The position numbers and the translations under genes are program-made. This document shows, piece by piece, positions 8,107 to 17,762 of a DNA stretch of 64,000 nucleotides. This DNA is from Streptomyces fumanus (GTDB lineage: Bacteria; Actinomycetota; Actinomycetes; Streptomycetales; Streptomycetaceae). The notes beneath the pieces were generated by a model. The model was not told where the DNA came from and made no database searches. It saw only the letters and a program-made list of their open reading frames with translations. Each line of letters starts with the position of its first letter. The stretch's first letter is position 1. The DNA is taken from the NCBI RefSeq assembly GCF_014655295.1, contig NZ_BNBI01000018.1, positions 1-64,000 on the forward strand. The letters are read 5' to 3'.

Positions 8107-8751
8107 GTGAGAAGCAGCGGCGACGGTACGGTCGGGGGCGCCCCCGGGCGCAGTCTCGGGGCGGGCGGCCCGTACCGGCTTCCCGGCAGCGCGGCCGATC
8201 ACGCTCCGCAGCGACCGACGGCCGTGCCCAGCGGCGGAGGGGCGGCGTCCATGACGACCGAGCAGATCGGCTACCGGGGGCCGACGGCCTGTGCGGCCGC
8301 CGGGATCACCTACCGGCAACTGGACTACTGGGCCCGTACCGGGCTCGTCGAGCCGAGCGTGCGGCCGGCCCACGGGTCCGGGACCCAGCGGCTCTACAGC
8401 TTCCGCGACGTCGTCGTCCTCAAGGTCGTGAAACGGTTCCTCGACACGGGCGTGTCGCTGCAGAACATCCGCAGCGCCGTGCGGCACCTGAGGGAGAGCG
8501 GTTTCCGCGACCTGGAGCGGATGACGCTGATGAGCGACGGCGCCACGGTCTACGAGTGCACGTCCCCCGACGAGGTGCACGCCCTGCTCCAGGGCGGCCA
8601 GGGGATCTTCGGGATCGCCGTCGGGGTGGTGTGGCGGGACGTGGAGAACGCGCTGTCGCAACTGCACGGCGAGCGGATCGACACCGGCGAGACCCTGGTC
8701 GGGCCCAACCCGGCCGACGAACTGGCCCGGCGGCGCAACCGGGCGGTCTGA
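8107..8751 (+). CDS. MerR-family transcriptional regulator (Rv1830 / ResR-like)
   Basis: About 214 residues: a Gly/Ser/Pro-rich start, then a MerR winged helix (residues about 52-120: YRQLDYWARTGLVEPSVRPA, RLYSFRDVVVLKVVKRFL, ISA-type helix QNIRSAVRHLRE) and a C-terminal region ending in AQLHGER-like helices. It is the counterpart of mycobacterial Rv1830 (ResR/McdR), reported to affect cell division and antibiotic recovery. GTG 8107 was chosen because GGAGG sits at 8097-8101; the in-frame upstream ATG at 8029 would lie before the predicted transcription start. A palindrome and promoter lie directly upstream. Confidence 0.88.
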   Translation: MRSSGDGTVGGAPGRSLGAGGPYRLPGSAADHAPQRPTAVPSGGGAASMTTEQIGYRGPTACAAAGITYRQLDYWARTGLVEPSVRPAHGSGTQRLYSFRDVVVLKVVKRFLDTGVSLQNIRSAVRHLRESGFRDLERMTLMSDGATVYECTSPDEVHALLQGGQGIFGIAVGVVWRDVENALSQLHGERIDTGETLVGPNPADELARRRNRAV

Positions 8752-8818
8752 GCCCGGCCCGCCCCGACACCGGCGGCCGGGCGGGGCATTGTCAGTGGCG
8801 TGAGGCAGCATCGGAGAT

Positions 8819-10273
8819 GTGAGAACCGCGCCCACGATCCTGCATCTCGACATGGACGCCTTCTTCGCCTCGGTGGAGCAGGCGTCCAAGCCGAGCCTGC
8901 GCGGGAAGGCCGTCGTGGTGGGCGGTCTCGGGCCCCGCGGGGTGGTGGCCACGGCCTCGTACGAGGCGCGGGTCTTCGGCGTCCACTCGGCGATGCCCAT
9001 GGGGCAGGCCCGCAGGCTGGCGCCGAACGCGGCGTACCTGGTGCCGCGCTTCCAGTTCTACCGGTCGATCAGCGAGCAGGTGATGACGCTGCTGCGGGCG
9101 CTGTCGCCGCTGGTGGAGCCGCTCAGCCTGGACGAGGCGTTCGTGGACCTGGAGGCCGGCGGGGTCGCCTGGGACGCGGAGTCGGCGCGGCTGGCCGGGG
9201 CGAGGCTGCGGGCGGACATCCGGGCGGTCACCGGGCTCACGGGTTCGGTCGGACTGGCCGCGTCCAAGATGCTGGCCAAGATCGCCTCCGAGGAGGCCAA
9301 GCCCGACGGGCTGGTGCTGATCGAGCCGGGGACCGAGCGGGCGCTGCTCGCGCCGATGCCGGTGCGGACGCTGCCCGGGGTCGGGCCGGCCACCGGTGAC
9401 CATCTGCGGCGGGCCGGGATCACCACGGTGGGGGAGCTGGCCGAGGCGGGCGAGGACGAGCTGGTCCGGCTGCTGGGCAAGGCGCACGGGCACGCGCTGT
9501 ACGCGATGGCGCTGGCGCGCGACGAGCGGCCCGTGGTGGCCGAGCGGGAGGCCAAGTCGGTGTCGGTGGAGGACACCTACGACGTGGACATCCACGACCG
9601 GGTGCGGGTCGGGCTGGAGGTGCGTCGGCTCGCCGACCGGTGTGTGCGGCGGCTGCGGCAGGCCGGGCTGTCCGGGCGGACCATCGTGCTCAAGGTGCGG
9701 CGGTACGACTTCTCCACGCTGACCCGGTCCGAGACGCTGCGCGGACCCACGGACGACCCGGCGGTGGTCGGGGAGGCGGCGGCGCGGCTGCTGGACTCGG
9801 TGGACACCACCGGCGGCGTACGGCTGCTCGGCGTGGGCGTCAGCGGCCTGGCCGACTACACGCAGGAGGACCTGTTCGCGCAGGCGGCCGGGGAGCGGGC
9901 GGCGGCCGACGCGGCGGAGGCGGTGGCGGAGGGGGCCGAGCAGGGCGCCGGGGACGCGGTGGGGGGCGCGCGGGCCGAGGCGGAGCCGCCGCCCGCCGAG
10001 CGGCGCTGGCCGTCGGGGCACGACGTCCGCCACGCCGAGTACGGCCACGGGTGGGTCCAGGGCAGCGGCCTCGGGCGGGTCACCGTGCGCTTCGAGACGC
10101 CCGGGTCGCCGCCGGGGCGGGTGCGGACGTTCCGGGTCGACGATCCGGAGCTGGCACCGGCGGAGCCGTTGCCGCTGGTGGAGCGAAGACCCGGGGAGGC
10201 GCCGGCACCGGACGGGACGGACGCGCCGACGGCTTCGGAGGGCGGGGGCGGGGGAACGGGGGCCTGGACCTGA
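8819..10273 (+). CDS. dinB: DNA polymerase IV (Y family)
   Basis: 484 residues. Catalytic acidic residues are present: D11 and D13 in LHLDMDAFFASVEQ, and D105-E106 in SLDEAF. The helix-hairpin-helix thumb reads LPGVGPATGDHLRRAGITTV and is followed by the little-finger domain (about 240-350). Beyond residue 365 an Ala/Glu-rich linker leads to a C-terminal extension (about 395-450, DVRHAEYGHGWVQGSGLGRV) seen in actinobacterial DinB proteins; its role is unknown and no beta-clamp motif is obvious to me. It copies past DNA lesions with low fidelity. GTG start with a weak GGAG two bases upstream, so initiation is not strongly supported. Confidence 0.93.
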   Translation: MRTAPTILHLDMDAFFASVEQASKPSLRGKAVVVGGLGPRGVVATASYEARVFGVHSAMPMGQARRLAPNAAYLVPRFQFYRSISEQVMTLLRALSPLVEPLSLDEAFVDLEAGGVAWDAESARLAGARLRADIRAVTGLTGSVGLAASKMLAKIASEEAKPDGLVLIEPGTERALLAPMPVRTLPGVGPATGDHLRRAGITTVGELAEAGEDELVRLLGKAHGHALYAMALARDERPVVAEREAKSVSVEDTYDVDIHDRVRVGLEVRRLADRCVRRLRQAGLSGRTIVLKVRRYDFSTLTRSETLRGPTDDPAVVGEAAARLLDSVDTTGGVRLLGVGVSGLADYTQEDLFAQAAGERAAADAAEAVAEGAEQGAGDAVGGARAEAEPPPAERRWPSGHDVRHAEYGHGWVQGSGLGRVTVRFETPGSPPGRVRTFRVDDPELAPAEPLPLVERRPGEAPAPDGTDAPTASEGGGGGTGAWT

Positions 10274-10350
10274 CGGAGGGGGAGACGGGAATCCCCGTGT
10301 GGCGCGGGGTTCGTCGAGGAGCGCGCGGGGTCCGTCGGGGAGCCGGTGGG

Positions 10351-10725
10351 TCAGGCCGGGTCCTCCTGGGCCGCCAGGGTGTCGGAGGTGCGGGCCGGGA
10401 GGCCGGGTGGGGTGGCGATGTGGAGGCCGTAGTGGTGGTAGAGCTGGAGCTCCTGCTCCGGGGAGAGGTGGCGGCCGACGCCGAAGTCCGGGGCCTCCTT
10501 GATCAGGGCGCGGTCGAAGGGGACGCGCAGGGCGCCGTCCACCAGTTCGCTGGGCTCCAGCGGCACGAACGCGTCCCGGCTGAACAGTCCGGTGCGTATC
10601 GCCGCCCACTCGGGCACCCCGGTGGCGTCGTCGAGATAGACCTCGTCGACGGTGCCGATCCGGGTGCCGTTGCGGTCGAACGCCTTGCGGCCGATCAGGT
10701 TGCGCGGATCGATGTCGGTACGCAC
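10351..10725 (-). CDS. PRC-barrel domain protein
   Basis: 124 residues. Residues 5-80 form a PRC barrel (LIGRKAFDRNGTRIGTVDEV, then VPEWAAIRTGLF), a small beta barrel found in ribosome-maturation RimM and photosynthetic reaction centres and in many stress-linked actinobacterial proteins. The C-terminus carries SPEQELQLYHHYGL. GTG start with CCCTCC on the plus strand (GGAGGG) just upstream. Transcribed against dinB and divergently from the glycine-riboswitch/gcvP unit. Function unknown. Confidence 0.85.
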   Translation of the reverse strand: MRTDIDPRNLIGRKAFDRNGTRIGTVDEVYLDDATGVPEWAAIRTGLFSRDAFVPLEPSELVDGALRVPFDRALIKEAPDFGVGRHLSPEQELQLYHHYGLHIATPPGLPARTSDTLAAQEDPA

Positions 10726-10850
10726 GGGCCCTCCACGTGGTCGAAACCATCCGGTGAATCATCCGTAAGCACTACAAAAGAGCAGATTCCGGATGGCGGC
10801 CACTCGAACGAGCGGCCGTTGACCGCGCTGGTAGGCTGGCACACGGCTGC

Positions 10851-11063
10851 TGACCCCGTGCGGGAGAGTCCTCCAGGCTGTATCGGAGGCGCCGAAGGAG
10901 CAAATCCTCCCCGGAATCTCTCAGGCCCACGTACCGCACGGACGAGGTCACTCTGGAAAGCAGAGCGGAGGTCGACGGCTTCCGCTCTCACCGACGGTGA
11001 AAGCCGGTAGCCCTCGGGCGGCCCGGTGAAGCTCTCAGGTCCGGATGACAGAGGGGGAGGGCC
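10851..11063 (+). promoter_or_regulatory. Glycine riboswitch (gcvT element, tandem aptamer)
   Basis: Conserved gcvT-element blocks are visible twice. Aptamer 1 has CGGGAGAGTC (10861), GCGCCGAAGGAGCAA (about 10890) and CTCTCAGGC (10918). The linker region has CACTCTGGAAAGCAGAGC. Aptamer 2 has CACCGACGGTGAAAGCC (about 10989), CTCTCAGGT (11032) and GACAGAGGGGGA (11047). It ends about 60 nt before the gcvP start. The known class binds glycine and turns on glycine-cleavage genes. End coordinates are approximate. A TAGGCT at 10832-10837 could be the -10 box. Confidence 0.92.
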
Positions 11064-11124
11064 GTCCGGGTACCCGTGCCGTGGTGCCCCTCGCAGGTCG
11101 CGCCAGACCAGGAGGCCCTCCGCA

Positions 11125-14010
<2,886 letters not shown>

Positions 14011-14026
14011 CATCCGTACGGCACGC

Positions 14027-14128
14027 GGTCGTCGGTCCGGGTACGGGGCCGGCGACCGTACCGAGCGTGGTCGTCAGGCCGGATACGGAGCCGGCGACCG
14101 TACCGCGCGTGGTCGTCAGGCCGGGTAG
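14027..14128. repeat. 42-bp tandem repeat, 2.4 copies, between convergent gcvP and modC
   Basis: Units at 14027-14068 and 14069-14110 differ at a few positions, and a third partial copy (14111-14128) enters the end of modC. Each unit begins GGTCGTC and contains a GGTACGG / CCGTACC-type inverted repeat around GCCGGCGA, so each copy can form a hairpin. A repeated two-way terminator is the simplest reading. Confidence 0.7.
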
Positions 14129-15228
14129 GCGTGGGTCTGGGTCGCCTTCACGGTGGCCCAGACCGGTGTGCCCGGGTGCAGGCCGAGTTCGGCCGCGGCG
14201 ACCGTGGTCAGGTCGGCGGCGAGCGGGAGTTCGCCGGTGAGGTCGGCGCGGATCTGGTCGCCGTGGGTCTCCAGGCCGGCCACCTCGCAGTGCCAGAGGT
14301 TGCGGGCGCTGGCACCGGCGGGCCGCTTTCCGTACAGGGTGACGGCACCGGGCGGGAACGCCACGAAGACCGGGCCGCGCAGCTCCTCGGTGGTGGTGAT
14401 GGACGGGCCCGCGTCGAGGCGGACGGTGTGGCCGTCGGCCCGCCCGCGGTAGAGGTTGAGGCCGACCAGCCGGGCGATGTAGTCGGTGCGCGGGTGCCGG
14501 GCGATGTCGCCGGGGGTGCCCTCCTGGACGACCCGGCCGTGCTCGACCACGACCAGCCGGTCGGCCAGCACCATCGCGTCCAGCGGGTCGTGCGTGACCA
14601 GCACGGCGACGGCCTCGAACTCCGCGAGATGGCGGCGCAGCCCGGCCCGTACCTCCAGCCGGGTACGGGCGTCCAGCGCGGCGAGCGGCTCGTCGAGCAG
14701 CAGCAGTCGGGGCCGGGTCGCCAGGGCGCGGGCGAGGGCGACGCGCTGCGCCTGACCCCCGGAGAGACGCCGGGGCCGGGCGTCGGCGTGGTCGGCCAGG
14801 CCCATCCGGTCCAGCCACGCGGCCGCCTGTTTCCGGGCCTCCACCTTGGAGGCGCCGCGGCAGCGCGGGCCGAACGCCACGTTGTCCAGCGCGCTGAGGT
14901 GCGGGAAGAGCAGGTAGTCCTGGAAGACCACGCCGACCGGGCGGGACTCGGGGGGCGTACGGTCCAGTGCGGCGCCGTCCAGGCGCAGGTGCCCGCCGGT
15001 GAGGGGCTCCAGGCCGGCCAGGGCGCGCAGGGCCGTGGTCTTGCCGGCACCGTTGGGGCCGAGCAGGGCCACCACCTCACCGGGGGCCGCGGTCAGGGCG
15101 ATGTCCAGCCGGAAGCCGCCGCGGTCGACCACCAGACGGGCGTCGAGACCGGGTTGGTCGGGGCGGCGGGGGTCCGAGCCGGGACGGTCGGGGCGGCGCG
15201 GGTCCGGGCCGGGGCGGTCGGGGGTCAT
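14116..15228 (-). CDS. modC: Molybdate ABC transporter, ATP-binding protein
   Basis: 370 residues. After an unusual N-terminal tail comes an ABC ATPase: Walker A GPNGAGKT, Q-loop FQDYLLFPHL, signature LSGGQAQRVALARAL, Walker B LLLLDEPLAALD and H-loop THD. The C-terminal 120 residues contain a TOBE/Mop-type oxyanion-binding domain (VTLYGKRPAG and GLETHGDQIRADL regions). ATG overlaps the modB stop (ATGA). Residues 3-32 are three copies of a 10-residue Pro/Asp/Arg repeat (PDRPGPDPRR type), absent from ordinary ModC. It energises molybdate uptake. Confidence 0.93.
   Translation of the reverse strand: MTPDRPGPDPRRPDRPGSDPRRPDQPGLDARLVVDRGGFRLDIALTAAPGEVVALLGPNGAGKTTALRALAGLEPLTGGHLRLDGAALDRTPPESRPVGVVFQDYLLFPHLSALDNVAFGPRCRGASKVEARKQAAAWLDRMGLADHADARPRRLSGGQAQRVALARALATRPRLLLLDEPLAALDARTRLEVRAGLRRHLAEFEAVAVLVTHDPLDAMVLADRLVVVEHGRVVQEGTPGDIARHPRTDYIARLVGLNLYRGRADGHTVRLDAGPSITTTEELRGPVFVAFPPGAVTLYGKRPAGASARNLWHCEVAGLETHGDQIRADLTGELPLAADLTTVAAAELGLHPGTPVWATVKATQTHAYPA
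15133..15222 (-). repeat. Three 30-bp in-frame repeats at the 5' end of modC
   Basis: Encodes three 10-residue units resembling PDRPGPDPRR, PDRPGSDPRR and PDQPGLDARL just after the start codon. Copy number probably varies between strains. It is outside the ATPase fold. Confidence 0.75.
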
Positions 15229-16025
15229 GAGGCGGTCATCCAGCGGTCGCGCAGTCCGGCGAGGACGGCGATGGAGACGGCCAGCAGCACCAGGCTGAGG
15301 GCGATCGCCGCCGCCGGGTCGTTCTGCAGGGCGAGGTAGACGGCGAGCGGCATGGTCTGCGTACGGCCCGGGAAGTTCCCGGCGAACGTGATCGTCGCCC
15401 CGAACTCGCCCAGCGCCCGCGCCCAGGCCAGTACGGCACCGGCCGCGACGCCCGGCGCGATCAGCGGCAGGGTGACGCGGCGGAAGGCGGTGAAGCGGGA
15501 GGCGCCCAGGGTGGCGGCCGCCTCCTCGTAGCGGGGGTCGGCGGCGCGCAGTGTGCCCTCCACGCTGATGACCAGGAACGGCATCGCCACGAAGGTCTCG
15601 GCGAGGACGACGCCCGTGGTGGTGAACGGGATGGTGATCCCGAACCAGGCGTCCAGCCACTGCCCGACGACGCCGTTGCGGCCGAACGCCAGCAGCAGGG
15701 CGACGCCGCCGACCACCGGAGGCAGCACCAGCGGCAGGGTCACCAGGGCGCGCACCAGGCCCCGGCCGGGGAAGTCGGTGCGGGCCAGCAGCCAGGCCAG
15801 GGGGACGCCGACGACCAGGCTGAGCACGGTCGCCGAGGTGGCGCAGAGCAGCGACAGCCGCAGCGCCTGCCACACCTCGGTGCTGGTGAGCTGGTCCGGC
15901 AGGGTGCTCCAGGGCGTGCGGACCAGCAGGGCGATCAGCGGCAGCAGCAGGAAGGCCAGGCCCGCCACCGCCGGGAGCAGCAGGGGGAGCGGTGCCGTCC
16001 GGGCACCGCCGCGCGGTCCGCTCAC
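15225..16025 (-). CDS. modB: Molybdate ABC transporter permease
   Basis: 266 residues with six hydrophobic segments and the ModB/CysT-like cytoplasmic loop EEAAATLGASRFTAFRRVTL (EAA motif) near residues 165-185, which docks to ModC. The GTG start overlaps the modA stop and the modC ATG overlaps its own stop, so the operon is fully coupled. Start codon GTG at 16025. Confidence 0.93.
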   Translation of the reverse strand: MSGPRGGARTAPLPLLLPAVAGLAFLLLPLIALLVRTPWSTLPDQLTSTEVWQALRLSLLCATSATVLSLVVGVPLAWLLARTDFPGRGLVRALVTLPLVLPPVVGGVALLLAFGRNGVVGQWLDAWFGITIPFTTTGVVLAETFVAMPFLVISVEGTLRAADPRYEEAAATLGASRFTAFRRVTLPLIAPGVAAGAVLAWARALGEFGATITFAGNFPGRTQTMPLAVYLALQNDPAAAIALSLVLLAVSIAVLAGLRDRWMTAS

Positions 16026-16837
16026 GGCTCGACGAACCCGGCCCCGGTCAGCGTCCTCCGTCCGTCGGCGGAGCGCACCAGGGCGATGAACGCCTTCGCG
16101 GCGGCGGCGTTGGGGGCGTCCTTGAGCAGGGCGATCGGATAGTCGTTGACGGCTCGGGCCGACTCGGGGAAGTCCACGCCCTCCACCTTGTCACCCGCCG
16201 CCCTGACATCCGTCCGGTAGACGACGGCCGCGTCGGCCTCCTTCAGGACGACCTTGTTCAGCGCGCTCTTGACGTCCTCCTCGTAGGAGACCGGGGTGAG
16301 GTCGACCCCGGCGGCGTCGAGGGCGGTCCGCGCGGCGGAGCCGCAGGGGACCGTCCGGTCGCACAGGACGACCTTCAGGCCAGGGGCGGTCAGGTCCTTC
16401 AGGGCGGACACGTGGTGCGGGTTGCCCGGCAGGGTGGCGATCTCCAGGCGGTTGCGGGCGAAGGTGGCCGGGGCGCCGTCCGTGCCGCCCGCGTCGGTGA
16501 CCGTCTTCATGGTCTTGGGGCTGGCGGCGGCGAACACGTCCGCCGGGGCGCCGCCGGTGATGCTCGCGGCGAGGGTGTCGCTGCCGCCGAAGCTGAAGGT
16601 GACCCGCGTGCCGGGGTGGGCCTGCTCGAACCGCTCGCCGAGCGCGGTGAAGCTCTCCTTGAGCGAGGCGGCGGCGAAGACGGTGACGGTGCCGGACAGC
16701 TTCTCCGCCGCCCCGCCGCCGCCCGCGTCGGAATCGGCGGACCCGCAGGCGCTCAGCGCCAGCAGCGCGGCAACCGCCGCGGCGGCCACGGTGGGTGTCC
16801 GGCGGGGCCGGCGCGTCCGGCGCACGGAACGGGTCAT
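16022..16837 (-). CDS. modA: Molybdate-binding lipoprotein
   Basis: 271 residues. Arg-rich n-region, hydrophobic core and lipobox LSAC (about residues 28-31) make it a surface lipoprotein. The mature part shows the ModA pattern: VTVFAAASLKESF, FSFGGSDTLAASITGGAPADVFAAAS (read in two halves) and VYRTDV. It captures molybdate or tungstate and feeds ModBC. ATG 16837 is preferred because it gives a complete signal peptide; longer in-frame extensions upstream read through the regulator gene in another frame and are not real. Confidence 0.93.
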   Translation of the reverse strand: MTRSVRRTRRPRRTPTVAAAAVAALLALSACGSADSDAGGGGAAEKLSGTVTVFAAASLKESFTALGERFEQAHPGTRVTFSFGGSDTLAASITGGAPADVFAAASPKTMKTVTDAGGTDGAPATFARNRLEIATLPGNPHHVSALKDLTAPGLKVVLCDRTVPCGSAARTALDAAGVDLTPVSYEEDVKSALNKVVLKEADAAVVYRTDVRAAGDKVEGVDFPESARAVNDYPIALLKDAPNAAAAKAFIALVRSADGRRTLTGAGFVEP

Positions 16838-16908
16838 CAGGGGGCCACTCCCTCGGTGGTGCGGACACGGCGGACGCCGCCACGGCACGACGGGCGACGC
16901 CAGCCATA

Positions 16909-16945
16909 CTGTCGCATCTGCCAGGCGTACGTCATCTGTCGCATC
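16909..16945 (-). promoter_or_regulatory. Direct repeat GATGCGACAG x2 upstream of modA, candidate operator
   Basis: On the minus strand GATGCGACAG occurs at 16945-16936 and 16918-16909, start-to-start 27 bp, about 75-110 bp before modA. The downstream copy runs into TATGGC, a possible -10 box. The adjacent HTH-TOBE protein is the obvious candidate to bind; this is inference. Confidence 0.4.
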
Positions 16946-16998
16946 GCATGAGCGAGGGCAGCGCGCCGGAATCGCCGCAAGTGCGTTCGTCTCAGGAC

Positions 16999-17388
16999 TC
17001 AGGCCCGGTCGATATGGACATTCGTCGACTTCACCCGGGCGGTGGCCTCCATGCCGACCTCCAGGCCGAGTTCCTCCACGGCCTCCCGGGTCAGCAGGGA
17101 GACCAGGCGGTGCGGGCCGGCCTGGATCTCGACCTGGGCGGCGACATCGCCGAGCTTGACGGCGGTGACGATCCCGGGGAAGGCGTTGCGCACCGAGGTG
17201 TACGAGGTCTCCTCGTCGTCGGTGCCGGCCAGGTGCACCGAGAACGCGGCCAGGTCCCGCCCGTCGATGACGCGCCGCCCGCTCTCGTCGCGGTGGGTGG
17301 TGATCCGGCCGGCGTCCGCCCAGCGGCGGGCGGTGTCCGGGCTGACGCCGAGCAGCCGCGCCGCCTGGCCGATGGTGTAGGACTGCAT
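16999..17388 (-). CDS. HTH-TOBE (molybdate-sensing) transcriptional regulator
   Basis: 129 residues. Residues 1-50 are an excisionase/MerR-type helix-turn-helix (YTIGQAARLLGVSPDTARRW), and residues 60-127 a TOBE/Mop domain (NAFPGIVTAVKLGDVAAQVE, then GMEATARVKSTNVHI) that binds molybdate or tungstate in ModE and ModG. It probably represses the mod operon immediately downstream when molybdate is plentiful. ATG 17388 is used because a TATCGT -10 box at 17401-17396 lies seven bases upstream, fitting a leaderless mRNA; a GTG nine bases earlier would fall inside that -10 box. Confidence 0.9.
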   Translation of the reverse strand: MQSYTIGQAARLLGVSPDTARRWADAGRITTHRDESGRRVIDGRDLAAFSVHLAGTDDEETSYTSVRNAFPGIVTAVKLGDVAAQVEIQAGPHRLVSLLTREAVEELGLEVGMEATARVKSTNVHIDRA

Positions 17389-17457
17389 GCCGGTCACGAT
17401 AGGCGGCCGGGGCGGGGGGCGGCCCGTGGGGTGCCCGGCGACGCCGGGGCCGGGTGA

Positions 17458-17513
17458 CCCGTAAGAGAGCCGTCAAGGGCGTACGGCGGGCCGTAAGGGA
17501 CCCGTCAACGGCG
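17458..17513 (+). promoter_or_regulatory. Paired direct repeats upstream of kdp, candidate response-regulator site
   Basis: Two blocks, 17458-17481 and 17490-17513, each read GTAAGrGAsCCGTCAA-like: GTAA at 17461 and 17493, GTCAA at 17472 and 17504. Within a block the half-sites are 11 bp apart, and the blocks are 32 bp apart (three helical turns). This spacing is typical of OmpR/KdpE-family response regulators binding as head-to-tail dimers. Confidence 0.5.
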
Positions 17514-17584
17514 GTCGGAAACGGTCGGGCGGGGCGTTTCCTCGGAACGTCCCTGTTCCTCGTACCTCACTCCAGGAGCTCACG

Positions 17585-17668
17585 ATGGCCGATCTGGCCT
17601 TCGTCGTCACCACGGTCGCGGCCTTCGCGCTGGTGACCCTCGTCGCCAAGGGGGTGACGAAGCTGTGA
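17585..17668 (+). CDS. 27-residue membrane peptide preceding kdpF
   Basis: ATG with CCAGGAGCT upstream encodes MADLAFVVTTVAAFALVTLVAKGVTKL (27 residues, quoted in parts: start MADLAFVV, end AKGVTKL), a single hydrophobic helix with two lysines at its C-terminus. Its TGA overlaps the kdpF GTG. The GC-rich third positions fit a real gene. I know of no assigned function; it could be a second KdpF-like stabilising subunit. Confidence 0.7.
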   Translation: MADLAFVVTTVAAFALVTLVAKGVTKL

Positions 17669-17754
17669 CCGCCGAGAACATCGTCGGCCTCGTCGTGGCC
17701 GTCGCCCTGCTGGGCTATCTCGTCCTCGCCCTGATCTTCCCGGAGAGGTTCTGA
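17665..17754 (+). CDS. kdpF: Potassium-transporting ATPase small subunit KdpF
   Basis: 29 residues, one transmembrane helix (IVGLVVAVALLGYLVLALIF) ending in PERF, the typical KdpF tail. GTG start overlaps the previous stop and AAGGGGG lies just upstream. It stabilises the KdpABC complex. Too short for most gene finders. Confidence 0.9.
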   Translation: MTAENIVGLVVAVALLGYLVLALIFPERF

Positions 17755-17762
17755 GAACGGCC

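Noticed and set aside
8792..10762. 656-codon minus-strand frame opposite dinB
   Set aside because: Pro/Arg/Gly-rich shadow of the DinB gene; no domain, and catalytic motifs of DinB lie on the other strand.
14116..15873. 585-codon minus-strand frame joining modB and modC
   Set aside because: The first 215 codons read modB out of frame; a separate modC ATG overlaps the modB stop.
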